From positions 935,001 to 999,000 of the forward strand of contig OX030957.1 in NCBI GenBank assembly GCA_943735955.1: a stretch of DNA of 64,000 nt, written 5' to 3'. The notes beneath the pieces were generated by a model. That model was not told the DNA's origin. It was given only the letters and a program-made list of their open reading frames with translations, and ran no database searches. The stretch comes from Piscicola geometra (Eukaryota > Annelida > Clitellata > Hirudinida > Piscicolidae). Made by a program: the position numbers and the translations under genes. Shown here one piece after another: positions 42,131 through 55,752 of the stretch (positions within the stretch are counted from its first letter, which is position 1; every line of letters starts with the position of its first letter).

Positions 42131-45100
42131 CTAATATAGTTCTCTGGACCTTCTGGCAAGGGTGTTGACATCAGGGTTGTCAGGGTCATGGTCACTCATC
42201 TTGGGGGGATGTACCGTAACCATAGAGTGGTCCATCAAGATGGGGTTCATGTCGTTCGGAGGGGGAGGCTCGAACATGAAGGATCCCGGAGGAGAAGGGA
42301 GTGAAGGTTGCTGGTGCTGGTTGTGATGGCGGATGTTGGGGCTCTGGGGGGGAGATGACGAGTGGTTGGTGATGGCAGACAGAGGGGGAGATGAAGTTTG
42401 CTGCAGCATTGACGACACCATCTGGCCTGACATTGCTTGGTCGTCTGCTGTTTGTTTGTTGTTGTTGGCGTCATGATGATGACGCTGTTCCACCTGACTG
42501 ATCTCGTCCAAGGACCTTTCCTGACTCACTATCGTGCACATCACGTGCCTTGAATCAGTACGTTCTATGTTGCTCAGATTCCCGTGCTTTAAAAAAATGT
42601 AATAAGAAATAATGACGAAATCTATTATTTTTAATCAATAAAAGGTTTACTTTTATTTTAAAGAATAGAAAATACATTTGGGAACAGAAAGAAAACTATT
42701 GGATGCAGTCTTCATCGAAGAAAACTCACATCATCATCCCTCAGGGTTCTGTCATCTCCAGTTGAACTTCCACTCTCAGGGGTCCTCCAGTTTCCAGGAG
42801 AATTGAACTTCTCTTCACCCTCCTGCTGTTTCTTGTCCGAAACATCCTTGTCCTTTTCTTCATTTTCGTTATTGTTGCCTTCTTCATCTTCAGGCTCCTC
42901 TTTTTCTTTTGTTTTCTTGCCGATTATGTATGTTTTATGGACTTTCACTTGGAAGAAAAGACGGTAAATGACAGCTCCCATTGTCGAAATCACTCCCAGA
43001 AACACAAACAAAATAACATACAAGCTGAACTTTTCTGCGTTAGCTGTGAAAATAATAATAATAATAAAATTTAATTATTAGAATCTATCTTTAAACTGTA
43101 GGAGAAAATGTTCTATTATTTTAAAAATAAATCCTTAAAGGTCTTTTTCATAATGTAGTAGACCTAAAAAATTATTTATAAAAGTATTTGAAAATATCTT
43201 TTTATTGAATATTCATTCAAACCATTGATATGTGATTTGATCCAACGAGGTTCTGCCAGAGAATTGAACCACAGAAGAACTTGACGGTTCACAAAAGTGT
43301 CGTAGACAGCCGAGTCGTTAGAAGGTTCTGTAGGTTCTTTCTTCACTCCGTCCTCGTTTTCATCTGTTTCGGGATTTGGATTTTTGAATAAAAAGAAGAT
43401 AATTAAAGAATATAGATAAAAGTTCAATTAAAATTGTAGTTTACAAATTTATGATAAAAGTATAAATTGTAAAAGAATTAAAAATGGAATCAATTACAGT
43501 TTTCACTATTGTATTTATCAGCTTGTCTTTTGGGCGAGTTTCTAGAGCCGAACATCGACTGTTCGTCGAAGGAATCCCCATCTTTGGCGCTCATTTCAGA
43601 TGCTTCATTGCCTTCAGCCTTTTGGAATTCCGCATGGACATTCTCATCATTTGAGCTCTTGGTTTGATTATCGAAATACACTCTGATCAGTTTTCTCAAT
43701 ACTTCCTTATCAGGAAGCCTTCCATCCATCTGCAACTTCGTGTTCTTCGATACCCACGCATAGAACTTTTTGAGCTCTGGCTTCGTCTTGAGGTTGTATT
43801 GAGATGCTGTCCCGGGTGTTTTGTCTTGGTGGTTGAGAGTTACAGGGTGTTTTGGCTGCTTGTGGGTTGGGTGTTGATGGTGTTTTTTGGTGGTAGAAGA
43901 TCGGTACGTAGACGCAGGTTTAATATTATAAGTTTGATGAGGAGAAGTGGCATTCAAAGACAGATTTGTGTTCCTGTGCGTGTTGCCTTGTTCCTTGTGT
44001 GAAGAAGAAAGCTTTTTCAGTTTCTTGTAGAAGTCCATAAGCCTACCAGGTTCTTCAGTAGAGTTTGTTGCCATCATTTTCGTTGTCTTCTTAAAAAGAC
44101 GACCATATAAATCAAATGACGTAATTTTGTTTCCCATATTTTTTGGTCTTTCAATGGCTGTTTCAATGTTGTTGCTTTCTAAAAATTGGTCGCAAATATG
44201 TTTAGATTGATCTTCTGAGCTTTGGTACAGCTTCGTTATAGTCTCTCTGGACACTGAAAAAATATTTATATTTTTGTTAAATATCTTCCATGTTACGGCT
44301 TTTCAATTTCGTAAATTTCATTATAGAATTTTATATATTCAAAAAGTTATAGAATTCATCAGAACATAAAAAAATTCACAATTTCCGCTTAACTACACAC
44401 CGCATATGTACTCCAGTGACTGATCGATATTTGACTCCAGGGAATTGTTTTCAACACTGTTTTGTAAACACTTGGCGTTGTAGTGGCATTTCTTACTTAA
44501 ATCTCCGCATTCACAAATTCCGGAAGATGCTGGAAACATCGGCATTTGGTCATCTGTTAAAGGAATATAAATCTTTGCAGTTATGGAAAATATCATTAGA
44601 AAAGTTTTCTTTAAACTTAAACAGTATATAATGAATTGTTTTTCTATTTGAACGAAAAAAATAATTGAATAAAATTTTTATAGAGTTATAATTCCTCTAG
44701 CTTCAAAATAGATTAATGGAAAGAATATATTCACAATTAAAAAAAATTATTCTATTAAACAATGAGACCATAACCATTATCTGAAGGCAAGAGAATAATC
44801 TCTTTGATACTTTCGCATTCAGGTTGTTTGGAGGTTGACGGATGAACTGTCTTCAATTCGTCTGTGAGAGAATGCTCAATGAGTATGAATAGATGTTTGG
44901 TCGATTTACTCAGAGTAAAACCTTTATAATAACTATATATTTCATCACAGTACATTTGAAAATTTCCAAAGTGTTTAAATCAAGTTCTCAAGCTTTTTGC
45001 GATTGTTATTCTGACGGTGGAAATTCATTTAGAAAGAGTGCCAAGTGAATTATGTAATATATTGAATAGCTTCTTCCTTGATAGAATTTCTTAGAAGTAA

Positions 45101-45979
45101 ATCATGAATATGAACAAAACTTTTAGTTTTTCAGTTAATATGTTTTCAATGAAATTTAGATTATTAAAAAAATAATTTGTGAAAAGAAAATTATTTAGCC
45201 AAAAACAAAAGATTTCATTTGACCTTTCTAAAGTTTTTTTTCCCAAAAAATTTTTATTTTAATATTTCACAAAGTAATGAATAATATAATAAAAACACTG
45301 TTTTTCAAGATTTTGTTAAGATTCTTGTTCTTATTCATCAGCTTTTTCAAAGGTTTCATTAAACAAGAATTTTATTTTTTTATTTTTATAGCATGAGTAT
45401 TATAAATTATGTAATACATTTTCAACATTAAAAAAAAAGTTTAAGTTTTGGCTTTCTAGGTCAGAAGAAATAATCTGATGAGTTGGATTAAACAAACCAA
45501 TATTGATTATGCACTCAGAATCTCAATATATAAATTAATGCAAAAAGTAAAAATATAATAAATATTATTGATAAATCAAAGAGAATCTTAATCCGACTAT
45601 ACCAAGAATTGAAAATATGGAAAAGTTAGATAAAATATTATTTTGACGAACTTCGCAAGCATGTTCTCAGCAGCTGGGATACTCTATGGTTGGCATGGCA
45701 ACAAGGAGGGTGGTGTTGAGATAAATGTATCTGTCGAAAGAGAAAAAGTTTAAAATTATAAAATAAATTTAAACTTTTTTTTTAAGACATTGCAAATTAA
45801 AGTAACACAAAGAACATGTTTTTTAAAGTTAAAACTTTGCGAAAAACCTTTTAATGGAAAAATTAAAAAATTAAAAATATATTAAAAATTTAATTGATAC
45901 AAAGGATTTAATGCTCAATTCAACAAACCATAGAGTTTGCAGACGAGAAAAGAACGAGGAACAGTAAGAGGCTTGTCAT
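42131..45979 (-). CDS. Unrecognised type I transmembrane protein (698 aa)
   Basis: Eight exons in transcription order with fully consistent phases: 45979-45929, 45730-45652, 44921-44775, 44553-44401, 44253-43498, 43363-43223, 43043-42730 and 42586-42131. Exon 1 is a classic signal peptide, MTSLLLFLVLFSSANSM. The ectodomain (~490 aa) carries a few Cys-rich stretches (PPCCHANHRV; CECGDLSKKCHYNAKC; CNYENEDG), N-glycosylation sequons and a His/Thr/Lys-rich low-complexity stretch. One transmembrane helix, SLYVILFVFLGVISTMGAVI, lies in exon 7 and is followed by basic RLFFQVKVHK. The cytosolic tail (~185 aa) is first very acidic (EEPEDEEGNNNENEEKDKD), then Gln/His/Pro/Ser-rich, ending TLARRSRELY. 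No kinase, adhesion or receptor domain was recognised. It could be a lineage-specific receptor or adhesion protein. Exon 3's acceptor (ataaag) is the weakest junction. Confidence 0.65.
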
Positions 45980-46330
45980 GACTGCAACTATCAAACGACC
46001 ACAAGAAGACTTTTAAACAAAAATGGCGAGTTCAGCAGTGTGACATAACAAATCGAAATTATCAACCGAGTTTCTTCAATTCCTATCGAAGGTAACTCCT
46101 CTAAACCCCATATGAAGTTAGTTGTGACGGGGCGCGTGTTTCACTCGTCGACCATTAAATCCTCTATACGTTGGATGTGCGTCTGGTGCGTGGTGCGTGT
46201 ACGCGTCGAATCGATACTCTGCTGCCTTGCACGCTTGCCACACTAAGCGCACACCGCATCTCCATGCACCACATTCGAAGTCATGCCGCTTGAAATAATA
46301 GCGACTGCAATTTAATTTCTTTTGGAAGAT
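45980..46330. promoter_or_regulatory. CpG-containing promoter-like region
   Basis: From about 46120 to 46290 the sequence is clearly GC-richer with many CpG (GACGGGGCGCGTG, GTACGCGTCGAATCG). It sits 5' of the type I membrane-protein gene and on the 5' side of the divergent D8C gene, so it may be a shared or single promoter. No TATA or initiator can be assigned with confidence. Confidence 0.4.
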
Positions 46331-47228
46331 TTTGATTTTATTTTTTTAAAATAATAATTTTGTTGGTGAGTGAAATTATGGAGAAATTTCATATAAAAAT
46401 GTAATGCATTATTTTTTGCTTAAAATAAAAAAATCAAGTTTAGCAGACGTTTAAGATGAGGCTATTGAAAAATCGTTATTAGACTGAGAATAAGAGCTTA
46501 CATTTAACATATCAAACGTGTAATATTATTCTTGAACGAAAAACCTTTGTTCAAAAAAATGCTTTTAAAAAATAATTAAATTAAAACTAACAGCTTACTA
46601 GGGAAGTATTATTTTGGAATGCAAAATGTGAAGAAATGTGAAGCTCAGAATAAAAAACAAAATTAGAACTAAGAACTTGCTATTGAAAACTACGTAACAT
46701 TAAAAAATGTTTCTGATAAAACAGTTAAAAAGAGCGTGAAAACACAATACTGAGAATTACTAAAAATTAAACGTTATGCATTTTAGAAAAATAATAAAAG
46801 ATGCGTTATAGCGAATTGCAACTTTGCAATTAGCCCTAGACTATAACCTTTGACATTGTTTTCAACATGAGCCCTCAGTGTTTTACCATTTCCCAATTAA
46901 TAAAAGACATAGTTTGTTTTGATTAATTCAAAAATTTAATAATAGACCGTATCTGTAATTTAACGATCTTACTGAATATAAATTTGAAAACAGTTTTGTA
47001 CAATTAATTATGAATTTTTCTTTATTGCTGACAATAGGTATTTTTATGGAAGTTTGAACTATTTTATTGAACACAATAGAGAACAAAAAACCTATGGAAA
47101 TACTTTTTCCATCTTTTAACAATTAATTTCTCCGTGATACAATTAGTCTATGTCAAAAATTATTGTTATTCATTAATATTTTATTAACTGAATTTTAATT
47201 TGATAATTCTTTCTGTTTATTTCAATAG
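46331..47228. other. Intergenic/intron DNA expected to hold the D8C gene's first exon
   Basis: AT-rich; no clear exon. The D8C gene model needs an upstream exon ending after one base of a codon with an ATG and hydrophobic residues. I could not find a convincing one. Confidence 0.3.
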
Positions 47229-48958
47229 TGGTGGCGTATTCCGCGGCACATACGGTACAAGCACTAACTGGCAAGTTCATTGTATATGAATTCATTTAAA
47301 AGTTTATAATATTATATTACTCCTACTTATTTTAAATTGAATTTGAAAACAATAAAGTCTTGCAAATGCAAAATAAGATTGTCTTTATACTAAATAAAAA
47401 AAGGTTTTTATGCAATCTAAAAAATGAATATCATGAGAGCCATATTAATGGCCAAATTATTCATTTTAAGCAGAATCTATTTTAACTGACAAGTTATCCA
47501 ATATCAGCATTTTATTCACCTATAGTTTCAGCGCTCTAAAAGCACTATTTTATGGAAATAAAACCCATAAACCTGCTAAATTTAGTAAATTTCATTTCCT
47601 AATATCCGAACTTTTAAATTTTTCCTTTGAAGATCAAAATCCGTGTGACATAGCCCTGCCGTTGAACAGCACTTTGAGAGGACCAGAGAACTTTGTGGAA
47701 GACTTGGAAAGAGAAGGCTTTTTGTGCGACAGACTTCTCAGATCCAAGTGGTACCGTTTCCATGACTGGGACGCTGCGTAAGAGGCTGGATTGCTTGGAA
47801 GATGTCGAGAAAATTTTGACATGATAAAATTGTTTTAAAAATTAGTTTCAAAAATGATTCAATTTTGTGACATAGATTAAAATAATGAAAGCTTCATTAG
47901 GATAAAATAGTTTTGATGGCAAAAATAGTGAAAAAAAATATAAGAGACGCAGAATTTTTTTTCCATTTTTCGAGGATTAAACTTTCAGAAGTGGGACTTA
48001 CAAGAACACCAAGATGCACGAAGAATGCACGTCTGACTACACTTGCGGCACTCACTCGCCTGTTTATCTGAACGCCCTCTACGCCGGTTGGTATTTTTGA
48101 AAGGGTCTAGGTCAGTTAATTCACAGATTGCATTGTTTGCATTTGGTTTTTTTTAAAATATCTAAATAATTATTTAGGTTAAATTATCTGACGCAGGCCA
48201 TCCAGAGGAGAGAGAAGGAGTGGTTGAGAGGGAGGTATGTGCCAGTCTCGATGGAAACTGCTGTGCTAGGAGGTGGAGAATTAAGGTTTGCCTATGTTTT
48301 TATGGCCTAGATGCTTTTAAGTTGTAGTTTCTGTAAGCTTAGTGAATTTAATTTGGTATAAATGAATTTTTATTTCTTCATAATAACATAAAAGTGTTTA
48401 TGTTTTTAAGCTTTTCTGCGTAAAAGTTCCTTTTACTTTAGAAAAATTAATGAGTTTATTTATGTATCAGATTATGGCTTAAGTTTTTAGAATTTAAATA
48501 TTATTAAATCAGATGTTGTTGACACCGTTTTAATTTAGATTGAGATTTTTTATATATAAATTGAACATGCATTGAAGCTTATGTCCAAAACTATTTGTAA
48601 TATGAATGCCGTGCTTTAGTTGTCTAGACACTTGATAAATAGGGTTTTATTCGAGCATAACAATTAATGCTTCGCCGTAGCATAAACCTACGTATGCCTC
48701 CAAAGTTAATATTCATAAAAAATTTCCATATGTATTTTTCCAAAATATTTTATCAAATAATGAAATATTATATTTAAAATCTTGCAAAAATAAATTGTTA
48801 AATTAACATAATAAGTGAAAATACATTATTTTTCCAAAAAATATGACTTAAAAATGTAAAAATGTAAAACTATTTTTAAGATCAAGAACTGTGGAGGTTT
48901 CATGGCCTACAGACTTCCAGACGTTCCCGGTTGTTACATGGCGTACTGCGCTGTTTGA
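47229..48958 (+). CDS. Secreted D8C-domain protein (uromodulin/OIT3/VWDE-like), 5' end missing
   Basis: Exons: 47229-47270, 47633-47777, 47989-48086, 48197-48285 and 48881-48958, about 150 aa, phase-consistent. The D8C domain covers almost all of it: NPCD near the start, KWYRFHDWDAASGTYKNTKM, CTSDYTCGTHSPVYLN, AGHPEEREGVVEREVC, GNCCARRWRIKIKNCGGFMA and a final CYMAYCAV. D8C domains occur in extracellular proteins such as uromodulin, GP2, OIT3 and VWDE and are Cys-paired ectodomains. Exon 1 as listed encodes VAYSAAHTVQALTG, likely the end of a signal peptide whose start lies in an unfound upstream exon. The first intron appears to use a GC donor (gcaagt). Unlike vertebrate relatives there is no ZP or EGF domain after it: the stop follows the domain immediately. 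Confidence 0.85.
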
Positions 48959-51632
48959 GTTTCCTGGCAGTCGTTTCATAGCAGATTGGTTCATATGATC
49001 AAGTAAAAACACTTGAGAGATAAAAATGTCAAAATAAATATTTTTTAGTAATTAATGTTTCATATAAATTAAAATCTACAATAAAAAAAACTGTTATAAG
49101 ATTGACTTTTAATTTCGTTATTCTGACTTTTCAAAGTCCTTTTTTGTTCCATAGAGGGATTATTTAACACTATGCAACGGTTTAAAAAAATCGAAATAAC
49201 CATCAATTTTGTGAAAAATATTTTTTTCTCTCAACATTTACTACATCCTTTTCAAAAGAAATCTGACTTTAAATGTTTTCTTTATTAAGAATGTTGCAAC
49301 AAAGAGTTTACCTTCAATATTTGTTTTTTTAATCATTTACTACATCCTTTTCAAGGCATATTTTGACGTAAAAAACCTTTTTTCTCTCTTTAAAACCATT
49401 TTTACTAAAAAGACACAATTGTTTTAATACATTAAAAATGATATTTTGAGTTTTTCACCATTCTTATTATTAAAAAGATCCATTTGTGAGCAAACAATAA
49501 AAACAGCAATAGCTTTGAAAGTGATTTGCAAGCTGGGAACAAGCAGCCGAAGGATTAGAAATTCGATAAGTTTGACAAACACTAAGGCTTTTGTCGAAAA
49601 TCTAAAAATGGTTTCAAAACAAAAAAATCTATTTTATCTTTTATTTTTCAAAAATGCAAAACACTTTCATTAAAAGCCCAAATGGCACAAAACTATTTTT
49701 TACAAGAAGCGCTGACATTTCAATAAAGCTATAGACATTAATATTAATATGAAAGGCCATACAAATGAGTGAGTACGTAAACATATGGGAGGATGAATAA
49801 TGAGAAAGCATTAAAATCAAGGAAGAACCACTCAACGCTCCACAATATCAGCTAAATGAAGGCAATGCAAGTGTTTCATAAGATTGATAAAACATTCCGT
49901 AAATATTTTTATGTTTATAAACTAAGTGTATTTTTTACTTAGTACCTATTCATCAAACCTATCGTTTATGGATGGATTAGTAAATTAAGTTTTTTTACAA
50001 AGTGTGTGTCAACGTTCTTGAGTCTCAGAAAAAAGAGACTTGAACCAATTACTAGTTGGAATGATCAGCTTCTAATTGATTGAGTACTTAACAATTTGAG
50101 AAAATATTTTGTTGAAACGGACAACATACACATTTGAATACAAAATCGATGCTCGTTAAATAGAAAGCTCTTAGCAATAAAAAAATCCATTCATTACTTA
50201 ATTCAATGATTCTTGCTTATTCCTGCAGATAACTTTGAAGAAGATATAAACTAATTCAAGGATGGTAGGGGTCCAATCACAAGGTTCAATGCAACAATTA
50301 ACCGAATAGATAATGGGAATCCGTGGAAAAGTTTCGTTAGTCTTAAAGGGCTTACGTGGGAAATCCTATTACACTTAGAAGATTCTCTTTAAGGGTTTCT
50401 GATTTCCCCACGTCTACTTATTAGTAACACTTCTCTTGATAAGGTTTTGTAGAAGCGACGTAGATGGGCGTAGAAGAGTGCCACGTTTTAGAATGATATA
50501 ATACTCGGAAAACAATGATAAAACGTGAGTGAACCATAATACGAAAACCCTACGAAACTCAACGAGTGATTATTCATGTTTTCTATCTTTTTAATTAATA
50601 ATTGTCTTAGGAGAAAAATAATCATCATTATCAACAAATTTAATTTAAAGATTATTTTACATAGAATTACTTGAATAAAGATCAACATGCGTCATGTTAT
50701 TGTATGGAAGAGTGCCGTTTTTATTATGTTGAAGTAATTAATTAGTTTGTTTGCTACATTCGCATCACTTCCTCCACCAGCCTGACGTACATGTTCCCAT
50801 ACGAATCTACTCCAATACTTGTATTAGCGTTTCCTTATTCTAATTCTCATTTTATGTCCGTATAATAAGTAAAAATACCTTTGATCTTTTGTGCTCTATA
50901 GCAATACATTTTGCTTACGCCGTTAAGCTTTGGTGATTACGTCGAAAAGAATTTTGTCGATAAAGAGATGCCTAGAGAGAGATGCTATAAATGAGAACGA
51001 ACCCTGGCTGGAGAGTTCATTTGCCGGAAAATAAATGCACTGAGATTGTTTTTTACAAATCTAAGTAAATTTTTACCAAAGAATATTTTTTAGTTTAAAA
51101 GACGTTATTTTATTTATAGTTTTTAGAATTACAATACTTTTTTTGAAAAAGTTGCTAACACCTAAATACTAAAACCAATTCGGTTAACTGAATAATTTGG
51201 CTAATTTGAAGGCAATGTGGAAAGTTCTTTGGAACAAGTTTGAATGATATCTCTTTTATTAACATTTATTTGCCTCATTTAGTCCTTGACTCACAAGGAA
51301 ATCATAAAACTCTCAACGTTTCAAAGAGTTGATTCATGCCTTGATATAAAGCTCTTGCTGGATATCTTATTCAAGTAAATAAGAATTTCGGAATAGTGTC
51401 CGTGTAAGTAAACATTGAAATTTTATAAAGATAAAAAAAATATTCCACTGAGTTAAAATCTAATTTGTTTGAAAAATCTCACTTTCTTGCATCAAGCTTC
51501 ATTCGGATGATAATCGAAGCAGAAATCTTTTTGTAAAAAAGTATTCCTATGGTTTTTCCAACATAATCGACTTTTACTTCGATGCTGACACTAGCAAAGA
51601 ACCTTTTGAAAAAGACCAGAGACAACCAGCAG
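48959..51632. other. Gene-poor AT-rich region
   Basis: No recognisable exon, RNA gene or mobile element. The frames at 49446-49673 and 49641-49835 lack protein-like character. A slightly GC-richer stretch at about 50240-50480 is non-coding as far as I can tell. Confidence 0.35.
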
Positions 51633-51775
51633 GTGAAATGTCTGACGGTTTGCTTCTGGACTGACTTCATGAACCAGCCTTCCGTCATGTACAATCTTTT
51701 TCTGCCCACCCCCCTCAAACTCACCTACAGCCCTGACCGGGTTGTCTTGTTGGGCACTGAAGCTGGCATGATAAA
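51633..51775 (+). CDS. Possible single exon of an alpha-L-fucosidase-like C-terminal domain
   Basis: Bounded by a good acceptor (ccagcag) and a donor (gttagt), the exon encodes about 47 residues beginning VKCLTVCFWTDFMNQPSV and continuing MYNLFLPTPLKLTYSPDRVV, then LLGTEAGMIK. The pattern of an aromatic/T start, a Y-x-hydrophobic strand, Pro and then VVLLG is like the beta-sandwich C-terminus of GH29 fucosidases. No catalytic-domain exon was found nearby, so this may be a gene fragment, a pseudogene or a different beta-rich protein. Confidence 0.3.
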
Positions 51776-54700
51776 GTTAGTTTATTGTTTTGAAGAGATA
51801 AAATAATTGTTTAAATAACTTGAAAGAAATATTGTTTTAAAAACAAATATTGATCTTTTTATTAAAAAAACTGTTTCCTGAAGCATGGTAAAGGAGGTAT
51901 TGCTTTAATTTTAAAGTATTTCTTTCATCTTTTTATTAAAAAGTAAATATTTTAAGTACAAAGCAAACAAATCTATCTTTTATTGATATTCAAAAAATAT
52001 ATTTTTAAAAGAAAACAGAACGGTAGAAGCAATTAAAAATGGAGTTTTTGTTTTTGAAAGTATTTTTGATTGAGCAAATACCTTTCCATAAAATTATAAA
52101 CTTCAATAGTAAAATTATGGTTTAATAACATAATAATAAGAATAAATTAAATTAGAATAAAACTTTGTTTTAAGAAAAAAAATTCAGTAGCGATTAAAGA
52201 GTTCTGGAAAAAAAATTTAATGATTCCTGCATTTTTCCATTCATGAAAATAGGTTTCTCAGTCTTTCAAGTATGTATTTTTTAAATAGTTTACTTTAAAA
52301 AATTTGAATTATCTTTTGAAAGTAAATTATCAAATTATAGTTTCTAGTAAATTGTGCATTATGGTAGGATTTATTAGGCTTTAGCGATCATTAGCATCGT
52401 CGAAAAATCTATCAGACTGTTTATAAGTGTTTTTAAATATTATATTAATATAAATAAAATATATTCTTTCGTGGAACTTCAACAATCTTTATAGTCTTAT
52501 GATGGATTCAAAACATTAACGTTAAAAATATTTTTTTTTACTTATGTGCTTGTTATTTTATTTCTTTATTTATTATTTATTGTTATTTATTATTCCTAAG
52601 AACTTTCTATACAAAAAATAATTGTTAACTATTTTACATAAAGTTTAGTTTTATCTATTTGCCACAAAAACACCAATTTCAATATTAAATATACAAAGTA
52701 TTTACCATTCATAACATTTAATCAATTTCTTCTTGAGTTATAACTGGATTAAACGTTTGAGAAAACGGATTATCTTCTGAATGAACCATTATAGAGTATA
52801 ATAAGAAGAAGAAGATTGAGTGAGAGGATGAGGAAGATGAATTGCTTACACACGACGCAAGAAGCATGCATTTATACTCTAAGCACTAACTCACCCCATG
52901 CCATGTCGCCCACATAAATCAAAGCAATTTCCTCTGATTTACCCACACGTCCATGATTTCCAGCCTTCGTCATTTTGTTTTATATTCAACTCTATTCACA
53001 CCTCTAATCATCATACGCACTTTATATGTTCTCTGTAAGAATAGGATTTGATTTCAATGCATTTAAATGAGACCAACCAACACTTTCTGAAGCAGATTAA
53101 AAAGAATTTTTATTTTTTAATACATATTTAGACACATGTAATGTTTACTGATATATTTATAAAATTCAAATCGTTAATATGCAAAGAAGAATGATTTAAT
53201 AAGAGAACTAATGGAGCGTGATGGATCGCAAGTGCTGTAATCCCTGTATGGTCTATTTAATGCATATTCATCAATTCATATTTACACAAATTTTATTTGT
53301 TTTTGACCATCTAGGTATAAGATTTGCTTGTGTGAGGAATAATGATAAAATATCTATGAAAAAAACTTTTGAATTGTATTTTCAATAAGTAAATTTTTTT
53401 CTAAATATGCTTTATAAAATTACAAATAAGACGCACTGAAAATTCAGAAAACCACAAGTGAAAATAATTAATTCTCAAATAATTAGTTACTCTACCAATG
53501 TCATTTTCTAATAGTGCTTAATGTTCCTGTAATGGAAACATTAGTTATTCGTGCCGCTCACCTAATGATATTTTATTGTTCATCTCAATATTATTCCAAC
53601 TTTCTTAAGACTTCCTCACAACACATGATTCCACACTGATACTCATTTATTTTCCAATTTTTCAGACTTGAAAAGAATTTTTCTTTATCTATCTTAAATT
53701 GAGCATTTGTATTCTATTTGTTCTTTTTTCTTTTCTTTAGAAAATAGTGGATTAGTTAACTAGATTTTCTGTTTATGGTTTTGCTTCACATTTTCTCCTA
53801 TTAATATCTTAACAAAAAGATTAACAGCGTTGAATAAAACACTTGAAATAAAAGTGCGACTTTAAAAAAACTTGAAAATTTATTTATTTAAAAAGTTATT
53901 GAATTTTATTACTTTATTAACTTACGCTGAATCCTACTTCGTTTAATTAAATTTGCTCTCATGAAGCCTTCTATCACTCCTACAATGACACAAGCAATGA
54001 TGCCTAAAGAAAAAAAAGTTATTTGATCAAATCTATTTGAGATTTTTGTCGGAAAAAGTATTTTCAGATTTAAATTCATTAACTTTTTATATAAACAACT
54101 GCGTTAATTAACACATTATCAATTAAACGTTTCTAAATTAGCTATAACAAAATAAAACTTTCGAATTTCCAGAAATGCATTACGATAAAAATAAATGACG
54201 ACATGAATAACCTAAATATCAGCTCCCAGACATGAAAGCCGTGAGGTCACGAAGGTTTTCTAGCGTAAATCAGATCTTTTTATTCGTGCTGTGGATTTTT
54301 CTCCGCCAGCATCAAGCGATCGCTAAGTTAGGCTAATTTGGCAGTCTGTGCCTTGAAGTATAGGTGGTCTTAAAGCTTTAAAACTCAGTGTTCTCTTTTA
54401 AGCTTATTTTTGCATTATTTAGTAGAATAAATAATTAATTCTTGACATTCTTGGAGGTTTATGGCGATGACATTATCAGCAATGAAAAAATAGACTTTTA
54501 AATTTTTGAAGTGTGATAAAAAACTGAAATATGAAACAGGGAAGAAAAAATGTGGAAAATAAAATAATTTTTTTGGGGCGATTAAATGCAGTCATGTCTG
54601 GTTTATGTTTTCCATTTTCTCAGACATTCCGAGAATGAATAAAGGTTTGCTGATGACAGAAATGTGCAAAGAATTATCCTATTTAAGTTTCCACTAAATA

Positions 54701-55752
54701 TTTAAAACATTTTTGAAATATTTAGAAAACTTTGCTTTGTTTATCATTTCAACGGCGCGTAAATTAGGCGTAAAAAATGATTGTGAACTGCTTATAACGA
54801 GTTTTAAACTAACATTATTAAATATTTATGCCTGTTTAAAAATTTTAAATGTCTATAACTAAATTTATGTTATTTTCTTTGATTTAAATAAAAAAAACAT
54901 TAAAAAAAATGTTTGTAATGTTTTATTGCTCAAAGTCAAAAATGTATTTAACAATTTAGAAAAATTTCTAAATGGGTGTTGAAAAGATACATAATAAATG
55001 GAAAAAACAAAAACAAAAACTGTGAAGTCTTATTTTTACGTTCAAACCTACCTTTTCTTTATGTAAAGGTTCTCAAAAACATAAATTAAAAGCGCTTTCG
55101 GATATTGGAATAATAAAATCATCAAAAAAAAAACTACATAATTATTTGAAAGCAACAATTACGAATACATCTTAAGCCTACTTCTATATCTACGAATGTG
55201 TCTCAGGCGTAGTCAACTGCGCAGATCTATTGCCCCATTGGGTTACTATTTTTGGCTTCATTTTTGCCATATTTGTTATTGCACGCAAAGAATGCCTAAA
55301 CATTTCAATTAATAAACCATGAATAAGTTACATAAAAATTATGATAAAGGGTCTTAAAATACAAACCTACACAGAATGTAGATGGTTGGAGTAATTTACT
55401 CGTGTATCTATCGAATGTAGTGAATTTTGGTGAAAAAGAAAGTAACTATCTGTCCTAGAATTCTTCTTCAATTTTGAAGTGGGTGATTAGGGATGATTGG
55501 TGGTTTGATTGTTTTCAAAGAAGACAAAAAATCCACGAACTATTGTTTTCTAAAAAAATTTTTTGTATTTCTTGAATAAATTATTCAATAGCATTCAACC
55601 ATTTTTCATTAATTAAGGCGTGAGTCTTCTTTAAATTCTAAATTGTAAATTATTTAAAATGAAATGAATATAAATAAATATAAAAAAATATAAGGTTTGA
55701 AAGAAGAGTATGAAGACAATAATGATCAGAAAGTTTTTAGGTAGAAATGATA
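51776..55752. other. Gene-poor AT-rich region
   Basis: Nothing recognisable as a gene. Islands of ordinary composition at about 52790-53060 and 54180-54360 could be regulatory or decayed repeats. Confidence 0.35.
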
